A DNA stretch of 64,000 bases from Parabacteroides acidifaciens (GCF_003363715.1 NZ_QREV01000021.1:1-64000); one strand, 5' to 3'. Positions 19,220 through 27,583 are shown, counted from the stretch's first letter. The notes: generated from the sequence alone by a model not told the origin. Made by a program: numbers and translations.

Positions 19220-20935
19220 ATGAAAGAATCTAATAATATAAAGAAGATCGTTCTTCTTAGTCTGGCAAGCGCATGCTTCGGACTGACAAGTTGTGATGAT
19301 TATCTGAAGGAGAAAGACCTTCCCCGTTTAACTCCTGATTATTATGGGACTGTTGCAGGTGTTGAATCTGCGGCTACAGCGACTTACAGCTTTATGCGCT
19401 GGGGAGCGGGCAATGAAAGATATAATGTACTGACAGAATACGGCACTGATCTATTCACACAAGGAGAAGATCCAGGAAAGCAAGCTGACGCCTTCAACAA
19501 ATACGGAAGCCAGTTGAACCCGGATGCCAGTGTTTTATATGAATTCTGGGAAAACCATTATAAAGCGATTAATACTGCGAACTTAGTAATTCAGCAAGTA
19601 GAAGGCTCTACCTCGATGACGGAAAACCAAAAGCAAGTGGCTCTCGCCGAAATGTCTTTCCTTCGTGCATTTTTCTATTTCGAACTGGTACAACAATTCG
19701 GAAATATACCTTTGGTATTGGATGTATCTTTCGATGTGAGAACTGATTTCCCGCGTGCTTCAGTCGCCGACATTTATAATCAGATCATCAAAGACTTGGA
19801 GTATTCGGTAGAATATTCTCCCGAGAAACCGGCCAAGACAGGAAAAGCCGCCAAATATGCCGCCGCCCACCTGTTAGCCAAAGTGTATCTTACACGCGGA
19901 AGTGCAGTCAGCGACCAACGCGGACAGCAACCTACAGATATGGAAAATGCTTTGAAATATGCAAAAATGGTCATTGAAAGCGGGCAATATGAATTACTGT
20001 CTGATTTCGCCAGCTTGTGGGACATCAATAATCAAGGCAACAAAGAAGTGATCTTTTCAGTCCAGTTCACTACCGATCCTGTTTACCGGGGAGACGGTAA
20101 TACCTTCCATTTATATTGGGGTTCCTGGTATGAAGACCAACCGGGTATGACGAGAGACCTTGAAAACGGGCGCCCATACAGAAGGCATCTTCAATCACAA
20201 AGAACAATGTTGCAATTGTTTGACCGTAAAAACGACTCCCGTTTCTACAAGAGCTTTAAATGGGTCTATTATGCCAACCGCGAAGGCGCAGGACTGGAAG
20301 TGGGAGATACTGCTATCTATTATAGTATCAACCCGACTACAGAAACGTATCGTTACAAATATTTCGCCTGGGATAGAGAAGATGTTACTAAAAACAACCG
20401 CTACTATCCTCCCCTGCTGAAATATTTCGATCCTTTACGCTTATCCGTAAATGACGGACAAGGGGGACGCGAATGGGTAAGGATGCGTTTGGCGGAAACC
20501 TATCTGATTGCAGCGGAAGCAGCCGGGCGTAATGGAGATTACCAGACGGCAGCCGACTATATCAATATAGTCCGTAAACGTGCAGCATGGCAAGATGGCG
20601 AAACCAAAATGCCTCAATACTGGCGTGAAGAAGGTGGACAAATGGGAGATACCAATAATACTTTTGCAAGTATTCAAGTAACGGCGGCAGATCTCCAAAG
20701 TAATTTCATCGACTTCATATTAGACGAACGTGGACGTGAACTGTTAGGTGAAACCTGCCGTTGGACTGATTTAGTACGATGCGAAAAACTGGAAGAGTAC
20801 GTTAAGAAATGGAACACTGAAGGAGCCGTAACCTTCAAATCACACCATAAACTTCGCCCGATTCCTCAAAAGCACATAGACCGCTTGAATCCAAGAGGAA
20901 CGGATGCTGAAGAACAAAATCAAGGTTACTATTAA
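19220..20935 (+). CDS. SusD/RagB-family surface glycan-binding lipoprotein
   Basis: 571 aa with a lipoprotein signal (lipobox LTSC, about residues 22-25) followed by DDYLKEK and the TPR-rich SusD fold; the SFLRAFFYFELVQQFGNIPLV and RLAETYLIAAEAAGRNGDY motifs are typical. It forms the lid of the SusC transporter on the cell surface and binds the incoming glycan. The gene directly follows susC and is followed by a hairpin that may end the two-gene transcript. Confidence 0.96.
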   Translation: MKESNNIKKIVLLSLASACFGLTSCDDYLKEKDLPRLTPDYYGTVAGVESAATATYSFMRWGAGNERYNVLTEYGTDLFTQGEDPGKQADAFNKYGSQLNPDASVLYEFWENHYKAINTANLVIQQVEGSTSMTENQKQVALAEMSFLRAFFYFELVQQFGNIPLVLDVSFDVRTDFPRASVADIYNQIIKDLEYSVEYSPEKPAKTGKAAKYAAAHLLAKVYLTRGSAVSDQRGQQPTDMENALKYAKMVIESGQYELLSDFASLWDINNQGNKEVIFSVQFTTDPVYRGDGNTFHLYWGSWYEDQPGMTRDLENGRPYRRHLQSQRTMLQLFDRKNDSRFYKSFKWVYYANREGAGLEVGDTAIYYSINPTTETYRYKYFAWDREDVTKNNRYYPPLLKYFDPLRLSVNDGQGGREWVRMRLAETYLIAAEAAGRNGDYQTAADYINIVRKRAAWQDGETKMPQYWREEGGQMGDTNNTFASIQVTAADLQSNFIDFILDERGRELLGETCRWTDLVRCEKLEEYVKKWNTEGAVTFKSHHKLRPIPQKHIDRLNPRGTDAEEQNQGYY

Positions 20936-20951
20936 TTAAATATGTCTAATC

Positions 20952-20980
20952 GAAGCTACCCGAATTCAACGGGTAGCTTC
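20952..20980 (+). terminator. Hairpin after susD
   Basis: A perfect 11-bp stem GAAGCTACCCG / CGGGTAGCTTC with a seven-base loop, followed by CTATTTATT. The weak T stretch suggests partial termination before the GH88/105 gene, a common arrangement that keeps SusCD expression higher than the downstream enzyme. Confidence 0.7.
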
Positions 20981-20997
20981 CTATTTATTAAACTAAT

Positions 20998-22113
20998 ATG
21001 AAAACAAAATTCTTTATTCCATTAGCATGTCTATTATTTTTTACACAATGCGCAACGAGTTCCAAATCCGATTTCGACAATTTTCCGGAAGGCTATACAC
21101 CTAAAGAGGTAGGGAAACTGGTAAGCAAACGATTTATCTCTACCAAGCATATGTTTCATAACAAGAATGGAAAAGATGGCATCCATTATGCAGAAGTTTG
21201 TACTTGGTATGGAGCCTTAAAATATGCGACAGTAACCAAAGACAACGAGCTGTTCAAACAACTTCAAAACAAGTTCGAACCACTGTTTACCACTGAAGCG
21301 GACTATCGACCGCTCATGTACCACGTAGATTTGAATATGTTTGGCTGTCTGCCGCTTGAGTTTTATCAAATCACAAATGACAAACGTTATTTGGATATGG
21401 GTATGCCATATGCGGATACGCAATGGCAAGTGCCCGACAGCGCAACAGCTAAAGAAAAAGAATGGGCTGAAAAAGGATTCTCCTGGCAAACCCGTCTATG
21501 GATCGACGATATGTTTATGATCACGATCATCCAATCACAGGCATACAAAAGCACAGGGAAAAGAGAATATATAGACCGGGCCGCCCGTGAAATGGTGATG
21601 TATCTGGATGAACTCCAACGTCCCAATGGCCTGTTCTTCCATGCTCCGGACGTGCCGTTTTTCTGGGGACGTGGAAACGGCTGGATGGCTGTTGGCATGA
21701 CAGAATTGCTTCGTTATTTACCGAAGGACAATAAGGATCGCCCCCGCATATTGGAAGGATATCTCTTAATGATGAAAAGCCTGAAAGAATATCAATTGCC
21801 GGGCGGCATGTGGAATCAGCTGATAGACGATCCTGAATGCTGGCCGGAAACATCAGGCACAGCGATGTTTACATACGCCATGATCACAGGTGTCAAATCG
21901 GGATGGCTGGATAAAAAAGAATATTCTCCGGTTGTGCACAAAGCTTGGATGGCATTAGTTCCTTATATTAATAAAGAAGGAGATGTTACAGAAGTGTGTG
22001 TCGGAACCAATAAAAAGAATGATAAGCAGTATTATTATGACCGTCGAAGAATAGCAGGTGACTATCATGGACAAGCGCCTGTACTTTGGTGTTGCTTTGC
22101 ATTAATGGAATAG
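20998..22113 (+). CDS. Glycoside hydrolase family 88/105 protein (unsaturated uronyl/rhamnogalacturonyl hydrolase)
   Basis: 371 aa with lipoprotein signal (lipobox FTQC near residue 19). The alpha6/alpha6-barrel features of the YteR/GH105 group are visible: WIDDMFM near residue 167 with the likely catalytic Asp, FWGRGNGWMAVG near 222, and GGMWNQLIDDPECWPETSGTAMF near 266-288. These enzymes hydrate the double bond of unsaturated galacturonyl (GH105) or glucuronyl (GH88) ends left by lyases, releasing a keto-uronate. It follows the SusC/SusD pair on the same strand. The nearby uxuA unit could process the uronic acids, although that unit is 10 kb away and separately transcribed. GH88 versus GH105 is not settled by eye. 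Confidence 0.85.
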   Translation: MKTKFFIPLACLLFFTQCATSSKSDFDNFPEGYTPKEVGKLVSKRFISTKHMFHNKNGKDGIHYAEVCTWYGALKYATVTKDNELFKQLQNKFEPLFTTEADYRPLMYHVDLNMFGCLPLEFYQITNDKRYLDMGMPYADTQWQVPDSATAKEKEWAEKGFSWQTRLWIDDMFMITIIQSQAYKSTGKREYIDRAAREMVMYLDELQRPNGLFFHAPDVPFFWGRGNGWMAVGMTELLRYLPKDNKDRPRILEGYLLMMKSLKEYQLPGGMWNQLIDDPECWPETSGTAMFTYAMITGVKSGWLDKKEYSPVVHKAWMALVPYINKEGDVTEVCVGTNKKNDKQYYYDRRRIAGDYHGQAPVLWCCFALME

Positions 22114-22134
22114 CTTATCATTCAAATAAAGAGC

Positions 22135-22163
22135 GGTTGTCTTCACCGACAACCTTTTCTTTT
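22135..22163 (+). terminator. Rho-independent terminator after the GH88/105 gene
   Basis: GGTTGTC (22135-22141) pairs with GACAACC (22148-22154) over a six-base loop and is followed by TTTTCTTTT. It marks the right end of the glycan-utilisation locus. Confidence 0.85.
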
Positions 22164-22169
22164 ATCATT

Positions 22170-22379
22170 CTATACCTTAGAGCTATGCAGCTTTTTGTAA
22201 AGTTCTATGCGGACATCCCTCTCTGCTTGCGACAGGTTAGCAGGGAGTTCGATTGTCGTACGCGGGCTAATAGCGACAAGCACCACTTCCCCTACTCTTT
22301 TCTTATGTTCTTTCAGAGCATTCTTTGTTAACTGACTGGATAAATTTGCATCCGACCTCATGGTCTCACCTTTTTTCAT
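22170..22379 (-). CDS. Small conserved-looking hypothetical protein
   Basis: 69 aa, basic and hydrophilic, no signal peptide or membrane helix. The sequence contains TMRSDANLSSQLTKNALKEHKKRVGEVV, a stretch of helix and no motif I recognise. It lies 10 nt downstream of the cold-shock-domain gene on the same strand, so it is probably co-transcribed with it; a role in RNA or cold adaptation would be guilt by association only. Confidence 0.6.
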   Translation of the reverse strand: MKKGETMRSDANLSSQLTKNALKEHKKRVGEVVLVAISPRTTIELPANLSQAERDVRIELYKKLHSSKV

Positions 22380-22389
22380 ATCTTAAATT

Positions 22390-22860
22390 TTATTTTTCGT
22401 TTTCCGATTCATTTTCAAGACTAATATTTATAGCATTCATACCTCTCAGGCCCCGTTCGAGGTCAAAGGTAACAATATCATTTTCAGAAATATCGGCAAG
22501 AGAATTATTGCTCACATGGAAAAAGTATTTCTCATTACCATCAAGGTCTTTAATAAAACCATAACCTTTCGATTCATTATAATAATCTATGCGTCCTCTC
22601 AGAACGGAAGGGGTCTCTATTTCTTCTTTTTTAGGGACTGATATAAGAATTTCTTCCTGCTTTATCTCTTCTTTGTTAGGATTGAATTCCGGGGGAGTAG
22701 ATGTTATGACTCCATTTTCATCAACATAAGCGATCATATCATCAAAGCTACTGGCTTTCCCAAGCAACTTTCTATCTTCTTTCTTCTTTTGCTTTTCTGC
22801 TCTTCGGGCTTGTTTCTTTTTTTCGTTTTCTCGTTTATTAAATGTTACGGATTTTGCCAT
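22390..22860 (-). CDS. Cold-shock-domain RNA-binding protein with basic N-terminal extension
   Basis: 156 aa from ATG 22860 (MAKSVTFNKRENEKKK). Residues 1-45 are a lysine/arginine-rich helix, residues 46-85 an acidic linker and residues about 92-155 a cold-shock domain with RNP1-like KGYGFIKD and RNP2-like YFFHVSNN. Such proteins act as RNA chaperones. The basic extension is typical of a Bacteroidetes subgroup and not of E. coli CspA. The next rightward gene, on the same strand, encodes an RRM protein, so this is a small RNA-binding neighbourhood. Confidence 0.88.
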   Translation of the reverse strand: MAKSVTFNKRENEKKKQARRAEKQKKKEDRKLLGKASSFDDMIAYVDENGVITSTPPEFNPNKEEIKQEEILISVPKKEEIETPSVLRGRIDYYNESKGYGFIKDLDGNEKYFFHVSNNSLADISENDIVTFDLERGLRGMNAINISLENESENEK

Positions 22861-23007
22861 GTAATATATATTTATTTTATTAATTATCAATCTATCATAT
22901 AAAGACTTGAGTAGAATGCAAAATAATTTCTAACACAGGAAAATACAGGATTTGAGAGTCCTGATATTGCATTAAGGGGCAGGTGCTAACTAAACTGTAA
23001 GGAAAGA

Positions 23008-23041
23008 ATATGTCAAAAACCTGTTATAATTTTTGACATAT
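23008..23041 (-). terminator. AT-rich hairpin after the RRM gene
   Basis: ATATGTCAAAAA (23008-23019) pairs perfectly with TTTTTGACATAT (23030-23041). It lies about 18 nt beyond the stop of the RRM gene. The stem is AT-rich and lacks a following T run, so termination is only a suggestion. Confidence 0.4.
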
Positions 23042-23058
23042 CCTCATATAAAAGAAAA

Positions 23059-23364
23059 CTAATATCTTCTATTGTTATAACCTCCTCTATCACGGTATCC
23101 ACCACCGTTTGAAGGTCTTTCCGTCCGGGGACGTGCAACGCTTACTGAAATAACTTTCTGTTCCAATTCCGTTCCGTTAAGCGTATCGATTGCTTTTTGG
23201 CCTTCTGCATCGTTCGGCATTTCTACAAAGCCGAATCCTCTGGATCGCCCTGTTTCTCTGTCCATAATAACTTTTGCAGAAGTAATTTCTCCATACTCCG
23301 CAAACAGATCATTTAAGTCAGCATCATTAATGCTATAGTTCAAGCCTGTAATGTAAATGTTCAT
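23059..23364 (-). CDS. RRM-type RNA-binding protein with glycine/arginine-rich tail
   Basis: 101 aa. A single RNA-recognition motif spans residues 1-80 with RNP2 NIYITGL at residues 2-8 and RNP1 RGFGFVEM near 43-50. The tail is short and rich in Gly, Arg and Tyr (GGGYRDRGGYNNRRY). Such small RRM proteins are common in Bacteroidetes and cyanobacteria and bind RNA globally; in Bacteroides related proteins affect carbohydrate gene expression. It is preceded by a good promoter and a leader of about 110 nt. Confidence 0.93.
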   Translation of the reverse strand: MNIYITGLNYSINDADLNDLFAEYGEITSAKVIMDRETGRSRGFGFVEMPNDAEGQKAIDTLNGTELEQKVISVSVARPRTERPSNGGGYRDRGGYNNRRY

Positions 23365-23479
23365 TTGAAATTTTATTTTTATTAATTACTAATAGGGTAT
23401 GAGGAGGAAAATTAATGGAGAGACCTACTTTTTGAAAAGAAGAACTATACGATAATAATACGTAACTCAAACTCTGATA

Positions 23480-23509
23480 CAAAGATAATACTATAAATCG
23501 GATAAGCAA
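23480..23509 (-). promoter_or_regulatory. Promoter of the RRM gene with long leader
   Basis: On the minus strand TTG (23507-23509) and TATCTTTG (23480-23487) are 19 bp apart, a full consensus match. The start would be near 23473, leaving a leader of about 110 nt before the ATG at 23364. Confidence 0.7.
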
Positions 23510-23623
23510 GTTTTATTGTTCCATTTTAAAAGAAAAAGCGCTTTGCATATCTATTTAACAAGCTTCAAAAAAGAACTCATTACTGTCGTCCGACATCATA
23601 ATAAAGCAGGAAAGGTATGATAT

Positions 23624-23658
23624 AAAAAAGCCCCGGAAGTATTCACTTCCAAGGCTTT
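23624..23658 (-). terminator. Terminator of the tRNA-Asp pair
   Basis: On the minus strand AAAGCC-TT-GGAAGT-GAAT-ACTTCC-GG-GGCTTT forms an interrupted 12-bp stem that runs into six T. It begins 3 nt after the 3' end of the second tRNA. Confidence 0.85.
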
Positions 23659-23660
23659 CG

Positions 23661-23734
23661 CGGTGCGTACGGGACTCGAACCCGTGACCCCATGCGTGAC
23701 AGGCATGTATTCTAACCAACTGAACTAACGCACC
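23661..23734 (-). tRNA. tRNA-Asp (GTC)
   Basis: The minus strand folds into a 74-nt cloverleaf: acceptor GGTGCGT/ACGCACC, anticodon stem CATGC/GCATG with loop CTGTCAC (anticodon GTC), T-arm ACGGG-TTCGAGT-CCCGT, discriminator G. CCA is not encoded. It is the second of a tandem pair. Confidence 0.95.
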
Positions 23735-23751
23735 AAAATGTTTATTTTGAG

Positions 23752-23825
23752 CGGTCCGGACGGGACTCGAACCCGCGACCCCATGCGTGACAGGCATGTA
23801 TTCTAACCAACTGAACTACCGAACC
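23752..23825 (-). tRNA. tRNA-Asp (GTC)
   Basis: 74-nt cloverleaf on the minus strand with the same D-arm, anticodon arm (loop CTGTCAC, anticodon GTC) and variable loop as its neighbour, but a different acceptor (GGTTCGG/CCGGACC, one T-G pair) and T stem (GCGGG/CCCGT). It lies 17 nt upstream of the other tRNA-Asp and shares its promoter. Confidence 0.94.
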
Positions 23826-23865
23826 ATTATTTCTTTTTTCACCGCCATTCCTCTGAATTGCGATG

Positions 23866-23896
23866 CAAAAGTAGGTGGTTTATTTGAATTATGCAA
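23866..23896 (-). promoter_or_regulatory. Promoter of the tRNA-Asp pair
   Basis: Minus-strand TTG (23894-23896) and TACTTTTG (23866-23873) are 20 bp apart. The predicted start lies about 33 nt before the first tRNA. Confidence 0.7.
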
Positions 23897-24030
23897 GAGT
23901 TGCCGGCATATATTTTTCATCATTTTTCAATCATCACTGATAATAAACCTTTTATCTCCGCACTTTTTTCATCTGTCACATACAACAGTCCTCGTTTTTC
24001 CACCGCCAGGCGACCAAAGCCATAAATAAA

Positions 24031-25275
24031 TCATTCAAACCGTATGCTTTTAGCCGGCTCGATACGGGTTATCAGGTAGGAAGGCCCTAACAGCATCAAC
24101 ATGGAGGCGGCCAGCGTACCGACATTCAGCAGGACAAGAGATAATACCGTCAAGTCGATAGGTACTGCATCCAGATAATAGATGGACGGATCCAGTTTCA
24201 CAACATGGAAAAAGGATTGGATTAGGCAAAGCGCAATTCCAATCACATTCCCCCAAATCATCCCCTTGCCGATCAGGAAAAAGGAGATATAAAGAAATAT
24301 CTTACGAATGCTGGTATTGCATTCTCCCAACGCCTTCAGGATACCGATCATATTGGTACGTTCGAGGATAATGATCAAAAGCCCGGAAATCATCGTAAAC
24401 CCGGCAACGGCAAGAATCAGAACAAGAATCACGACTACATTAATGTCCTGCACATCCAGCCAGTCAAATATCATCGGATTCATTTCCTTGACGGAGCGGG
24501 TATAATAACTATTGCCGTTCCGGTCCTGTTTCTCTGCAATATCGAAATACAGATCTTCTGCAATCTGATCCAGATGGTCATAATTATCCACTTGAAGCTC
24601 CAGACCGCTAACCTCGTCTGCATCCCAATCGTTCAGGCGACGGGTTTGGCGAATATCAGCCATCACAAATATCTTGTCGTAATCGACAAAACCTGTCTCG
24701 TAAGTACCTGTGATATGGAATTTGCGGGGACGGATATTCTCACCTACGAAATAAGTCAGGAACGAATCACCGACTTTCAATCCGAGCATATTAGCCAGAT
24801 AACAGGAAATCAGCACATCGGTAGAGGTCTTGTCTTTATCAAAAACAGGAATCTCTCCCTCTTTCAGATTATTACGAAAGAAGGTCCAGTCGTAGTTCTC
24901 ATCCACCCCTTTCAGAACAATTCCCTGGAAATCGGTATCTGTTTTCAGAATGCCCGGTTTCGTAGCAAAGGCCTCCACATGCGTGATGCCGGGAAAGGAT
25001 TTAAGATGATTGAGCAACGTATCGCTTACCGCAACAGGCGTCGATTCGTAGGATGTGTTATTATCGAAATTCGTGATCTGGATATGGGATCCGAAACCGA
25101 TCACTTTGTTCCGGATCTCCTTTTTAAAACCAATGACTATAGCAACAGAAAGAATCATAACAGCTAACCCCAAAGCTATGCCGACCATAGCGATACGAAC
25201 GACCGGAGGCGTAGCTTTCCGCTCCCCCTCCTTGCTGAAATAGATTCTTTTTGCTATAAATAGTTCTAAATTCAT
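24031..25275 (-). CDS. FtsX/LolE-type ABC transporter permease
   Basis: 414 aa. One N-terminal membrane helix (about residues 25-50: MVGIALGLAVMILSVAIVIG), a large periplasmic domain and three C-terminal helices (about 275-300, 322-345, 370-395) form the MacB/LolCE topology. The IAKRIYFSKEGERKATPPVVRIA start is typical of Bacteroidetes lipoprotein-release-like permeases. It probably works with an ATPase encoded elsewhere to move lipoproteins toward the outer membrane. Its ATG overlaps the stop codon of the aminotransferase gene by one base (TAATG), implying translational coupling. Confidence 0.88.
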   Translation of the reverse strand: MNLELFIAKRIYFSKEGERKATPPVVRIAMVGIALGLAVMILSVAIVIGFKKEIRNKVIGFGSHIQITNFDNNTSYESTPVAVSDTLLNHLKSFPGITHVEAFATKPGILKTDTDFQGIVLKGVDENYDWTFFRNNLKEGEIPVFDKDKTSTDVLISCYLANMLGLKVGDSFLTYFVGENIRPRKFHITGTYETGFVDYDKIFVMADIRQTRRLNDWDADEVSGLELQVDNYDHLDQIAEDLYFDIAEKQDRNGNSYYTRSVKEMNPMIFDWLDVQDINVVVILVLILAVAGFTMISGLLIIILERTNMIGILKALGECNTSIRKIFLYISFFLIGKGMIWGNVIGIALCLIQSFFHVVKLDPSIYYLDAVPIDLTVLSLVLLNVGTLAASMLMLLGPSYLITRIEPAKSIRFE

Positions 25276-26474
25276 TACATAACTCTACCCGGATAAGCCT
25301 CCAGCGCCTTCTGAAGCACCACAAGCGCTTTTGCCAGGTCTTCTTTTTTCAGGACGTATGCGATACGGACTTCATTCTTTCCCAAGCCCGGAGTCGTGTA
25401 GAAACCGGAAGCCGGAGCCATCATGACAGTCTGACCTTCATATTCGAACTCACTCAGACACCAGGCACAGAATTTATCAGCATCATCCACCGGTAGCTTG
25501 GCAACGGTGTAGAATGCCCCCATCGGTATCGGCGAATAGCAGCCGGGAATACGGTTCAGGCCGTCTATCAGGAATTTACGGCGTTCCACATATTCGTTAT
25601 ATACATCCAGCATATATTCTTCCGGAGTGTCGAGCGAAGCCTCGGCAATGATCTGGCCGATCAAAGGAGGGCTCAGACGGGCCTGGCACCATTTCATAAC
25701 ATTTTCCTTCACCATCTGGTTCTTCGTGATCAGCGCTCCGATACGGATACCGCACTCACTGTAACGTTTCGATACGGAATCGACCAGCACGACATTATTC
25801 TCGATCCCTTTCAGGTGGAAGGCGGAAATGTAGGGCGCACCCGTATAGCAGAACTCACGGTAAACCTCATCGGAGAACAGGAACAGGTCATATTTCTTTA
25901 CGATATCGCGAATCTGGTCCATCTCCTTCTGCGTGTACAGATAACCGGTCGGGTTATTCGGGTTACAGATCAGGATCGCTTTCGTGCGCGGTGTGATCAG
26001 CTCCTCGAACTTCTCCACGGAAGGAAGGGCAAACCCTTCGTCAATCGTAGACGGTACCGTCTTGATCACGGCACCGCTCGAAATGGCAAACGCCATATAG
26101 TTGGCATAAGCCGGTTCCGGCACAATAATCTCGTCTCCCGGGTCCAGACAAGCCATAAAAGAGAAAAAGACGGCTTCCGATCCGCCGGTCGTGATGATGA
26201 TATCGTCAACATCCACAAGGATATTGAATTTCGCATAATATTTCACCAGCTTTTCACGGAAACTGCGGATACCCTCACTCGGAGAATACTCCAACACTTT
26301 ACGGTCGATACGGCGCATCGCTTCCATCGCGACTTCGGGCGTAGGCAGATCGGGCTGGCCGATATTCAGATGATACACCTTAGTACCTTTAGCTTTAGCC
26401 TGATTGGCAAGCGGAACGAGCTTTCTGATAGGAGAAGCCGGCATGTTGACTCCTCGTTGTGAAATATTAGGCAT
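25275..26474 (-). CDS. PLP-dependent class I/II aminotransferase
   Basis: 399 aa from ATG 26474 (MPNISQRGVNMPASPIRKL). The longer frame starts with a TTG inside the -7 promoter element and is rejected. Fold-type I features are present: NIGQPDLPTPE near residue 35, TTGGSEA near 94, NPNNPTG near 170 and the cofactor lysine in VSKRYSECGIRIG near 235. The family resembles aspartate or broad-range aminotransferases of Bacteroidetes; the substrate is not clear. It is coupled to the downstream permease gene. Confidence 0.92.
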   Translation of the reverse strand: MPNISQRGVNMPASPIRKLVPLANQAKAKGTKVYHLNIGQPDLPTPEVAMEAMRRIDRKVLEYSPSEGIRSFREKLVKYYAKFNILVDVDDIIITTGGSEAVFFSFMACLDPGDEIIVPEPAYANYMAFAISSGAVIKTVPSTIDEGFALPSVEKFEELITPRTKAILICNPNNPTGYLYTQKEMDQIRDIVKKYDLFLFSDEVYREFCYTGAPYISAFHLKGIENNVVLVDSVSKRYSECGIRIGALITKNQMVKENVMKWCQARLSPPLIGQIIAEASLDTPEEYMLDVYNEYVERRKFLIDGLNRIPGCYSPIPMGAFYTVAKLPVDDADKFCAWCLSEFEYEGQTVMMAPASGFYTTPGLGKNEVRIAYVLKKEDLAKALVVLQKALEAYPGRVM

Positions 26475-26504
26475 TTCTTTCTTACAGTTTGTTTTTAAAT
26501 GTGG

Positions 26505-26512
26505 CAAAGGTA
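26505..26512 (-). promoter_or_regulatory. -7 element of the aminotransferase-permease operon
   Basis: Minus-strand TACCTTTG is a perfect TAnnTTTG, 31 nt before the ATG at 26474. The -33 region falls inside the AAGTTGAAAGTTGAAA repeat, which offers several TTT/TTC triplets but no clean TTG. Confidence 0.6.
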
Positions 26513-26520
26513 TGTATTTT

Positions 26521-26617
26521 AGTTGAAAGTTGAAAATTGAAAGTTGAAAGTTATTTTTGCTACCACTTTTTAACTTTCAATCCACCTCTTCCAACTTTCA
26601 ATTCTCAACTTTCAACT
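26521..26617. repeat. Inverted AGTTGAAAGTTGAAA-type repeat
   Basis: The left arm (26521-26552) is three to four copies of the heptamer-like unit GTTGAAA/ATTGAAA; the right arm (26572-26617) is built from the complementary CAACTTT/CAATTTT units, so the stretch can fold into a long AT-rich hairpin. It fills the gap between the YitT gene and the aminotransferase promoter. Confidence 0.8.
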
Positions 26618-26619
26618 CT

Positions 26620-27519
26620 TTAGATTCCCGGTCGTGGTGAATCCTTGCTCGCGTGCATGGTGGAGATAAAGGCATTCGGGTCGATCTCCTTCACCTCGTC
26701 TTTCAGACGGGGCAGGTCTTTACGTTCAGCAATGGTAAAGATGATTTCTTTTTCCTTGCCTTCATACATACCACGTCCGTGCAAAAAAGTACCGCGCATT
26801 CCCATCTTCCCGACGATCAGCTCCTTTATTTCCTGTGTTTTCCGGGATACGATAAAGACAGCCCGGTTGGGATTCTCGGTCTGGAACATCTCCACGATTT
26901 TCCCGTAAACGAAGATAGTAAACCACGAATACAAAGGAACCGCCCAATCGCGGAAAACAATCAGCCCCAACAAGACTACCAATGAATCCAACACGATAAT
27001 CATATTACTGACTTTCAGATTCGAATTATTGGCAATCACACGTGCCAGTACATCCGTTCCCGCACTGGTACTCTGCGCCCGGAACACGCAAGTCACACCG
27101 ATACCCAGGATTGCGCCGCCATAGAAACAAGCGATAAAGCTATCGTTCTCAACCAAAGGCTGATTTCCCAACAAATAGGACAATGAGTCCGTAAAGGTGG
27201 AAATTAACACAAACGTCACGATCGTTTTAGGCCCGGACGCCAAACCGATCTTTTTCATTGCCAGAATCATCAGCGGGATGTTGAAGCAGAGGGCCGTCGC
27301 ACCCATCGGAAGACCATCGGGCATAAAAGAGAAAACTCCTTTTGTTACATAATGAAGTACGATCGAGATACCATACACACCTCCCGGTACGATCTTGTAC
27401 GGAGCAAGAAAGAGGACGTAACTAAGTGCCTGGAAAAAAGCACCAATAACAATCAAAGTGTAGTCTGCTACATTTCTTTTCAATGCGGCATTAGAGGCCA
27501 GATTAAGCGGTTGTTCCAT
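26620..27519 (-). CDS. YitT-family membrane protein with DUF2179 domain
   Basis: 299 aa with five or six membrane helices between residues 18 and 200 (GAFFQALSYVLFLAPYKIVPGGVYGISIVLHY is diagnostic) and a cytoplasmic DUF2179 domain at about 215-290 (RAVFIVSRKTQEIKELIV). Family function is unknown in Gram-negatives. A promoter directly upstream and the hairpin repeat downstream suggest a single-gene transcript. Confidence 0.92.
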   Translation of the reverse strand: MEQPLNLASNAALKRNVADYTLIVIGAFFQALSYVLFLAPYKIVPGGVYGISIVLHYVTKGVFSFMPDGLPMGATALCFNIPLMILAMKKIGLASGPKTIVTFVLISTFTDSLSYLLGNQPLVENDSFIACFYGGAILGIGVTCVFRAQSTSAGTDVLARVIANNSNLKVSNMIIVLDSLVVLLGLIVFRDWAVPLYSWFTIFVYGKIVEMFQTENPNRAVFIVSRKTQEIKELIVGKMGMRGTFLHGRGMYEGKEKEIIFTIAERKDLPRLKDEVKEIDPNAFISTMHASKDSPRPGI

Positions 27520-27572
27520 GTTTGCGTTGTTGTTTCGATTTATATGTGTTCATTATTTGTTAAAAAACAGCG

Positions 27573-27580
27573 CAAAGATA
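27573..27580 (-). promoter_or_regulatory. -7 element of the YitT gene
   Basis: Minus-strand TATCTTTG, perfect TAnnTTTG, about 55 nt before the start codon and directly after the terminator of the next gene upstream; no clear -33. Confidence 0.5.
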
Positions 27581-27583
27581 GAT

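Noticed and set aside
23555-23797. 80-codon frame on the minus strand
   Set aside because: It passes through both tRNA-Asp genes and their terminator and is not protein coding.
25815-26462. 215-codon plus-strand frame
   Set aside because: Antisense shadow of the aminotransferase gene; the minus-strand frame has all family motifs.
26475-26507. Earlier TTG start of the aminotransferase
   Set aside because: The TTG overlaps the TACCTTTG -7 element, so it would lie upstream of the transcription start.
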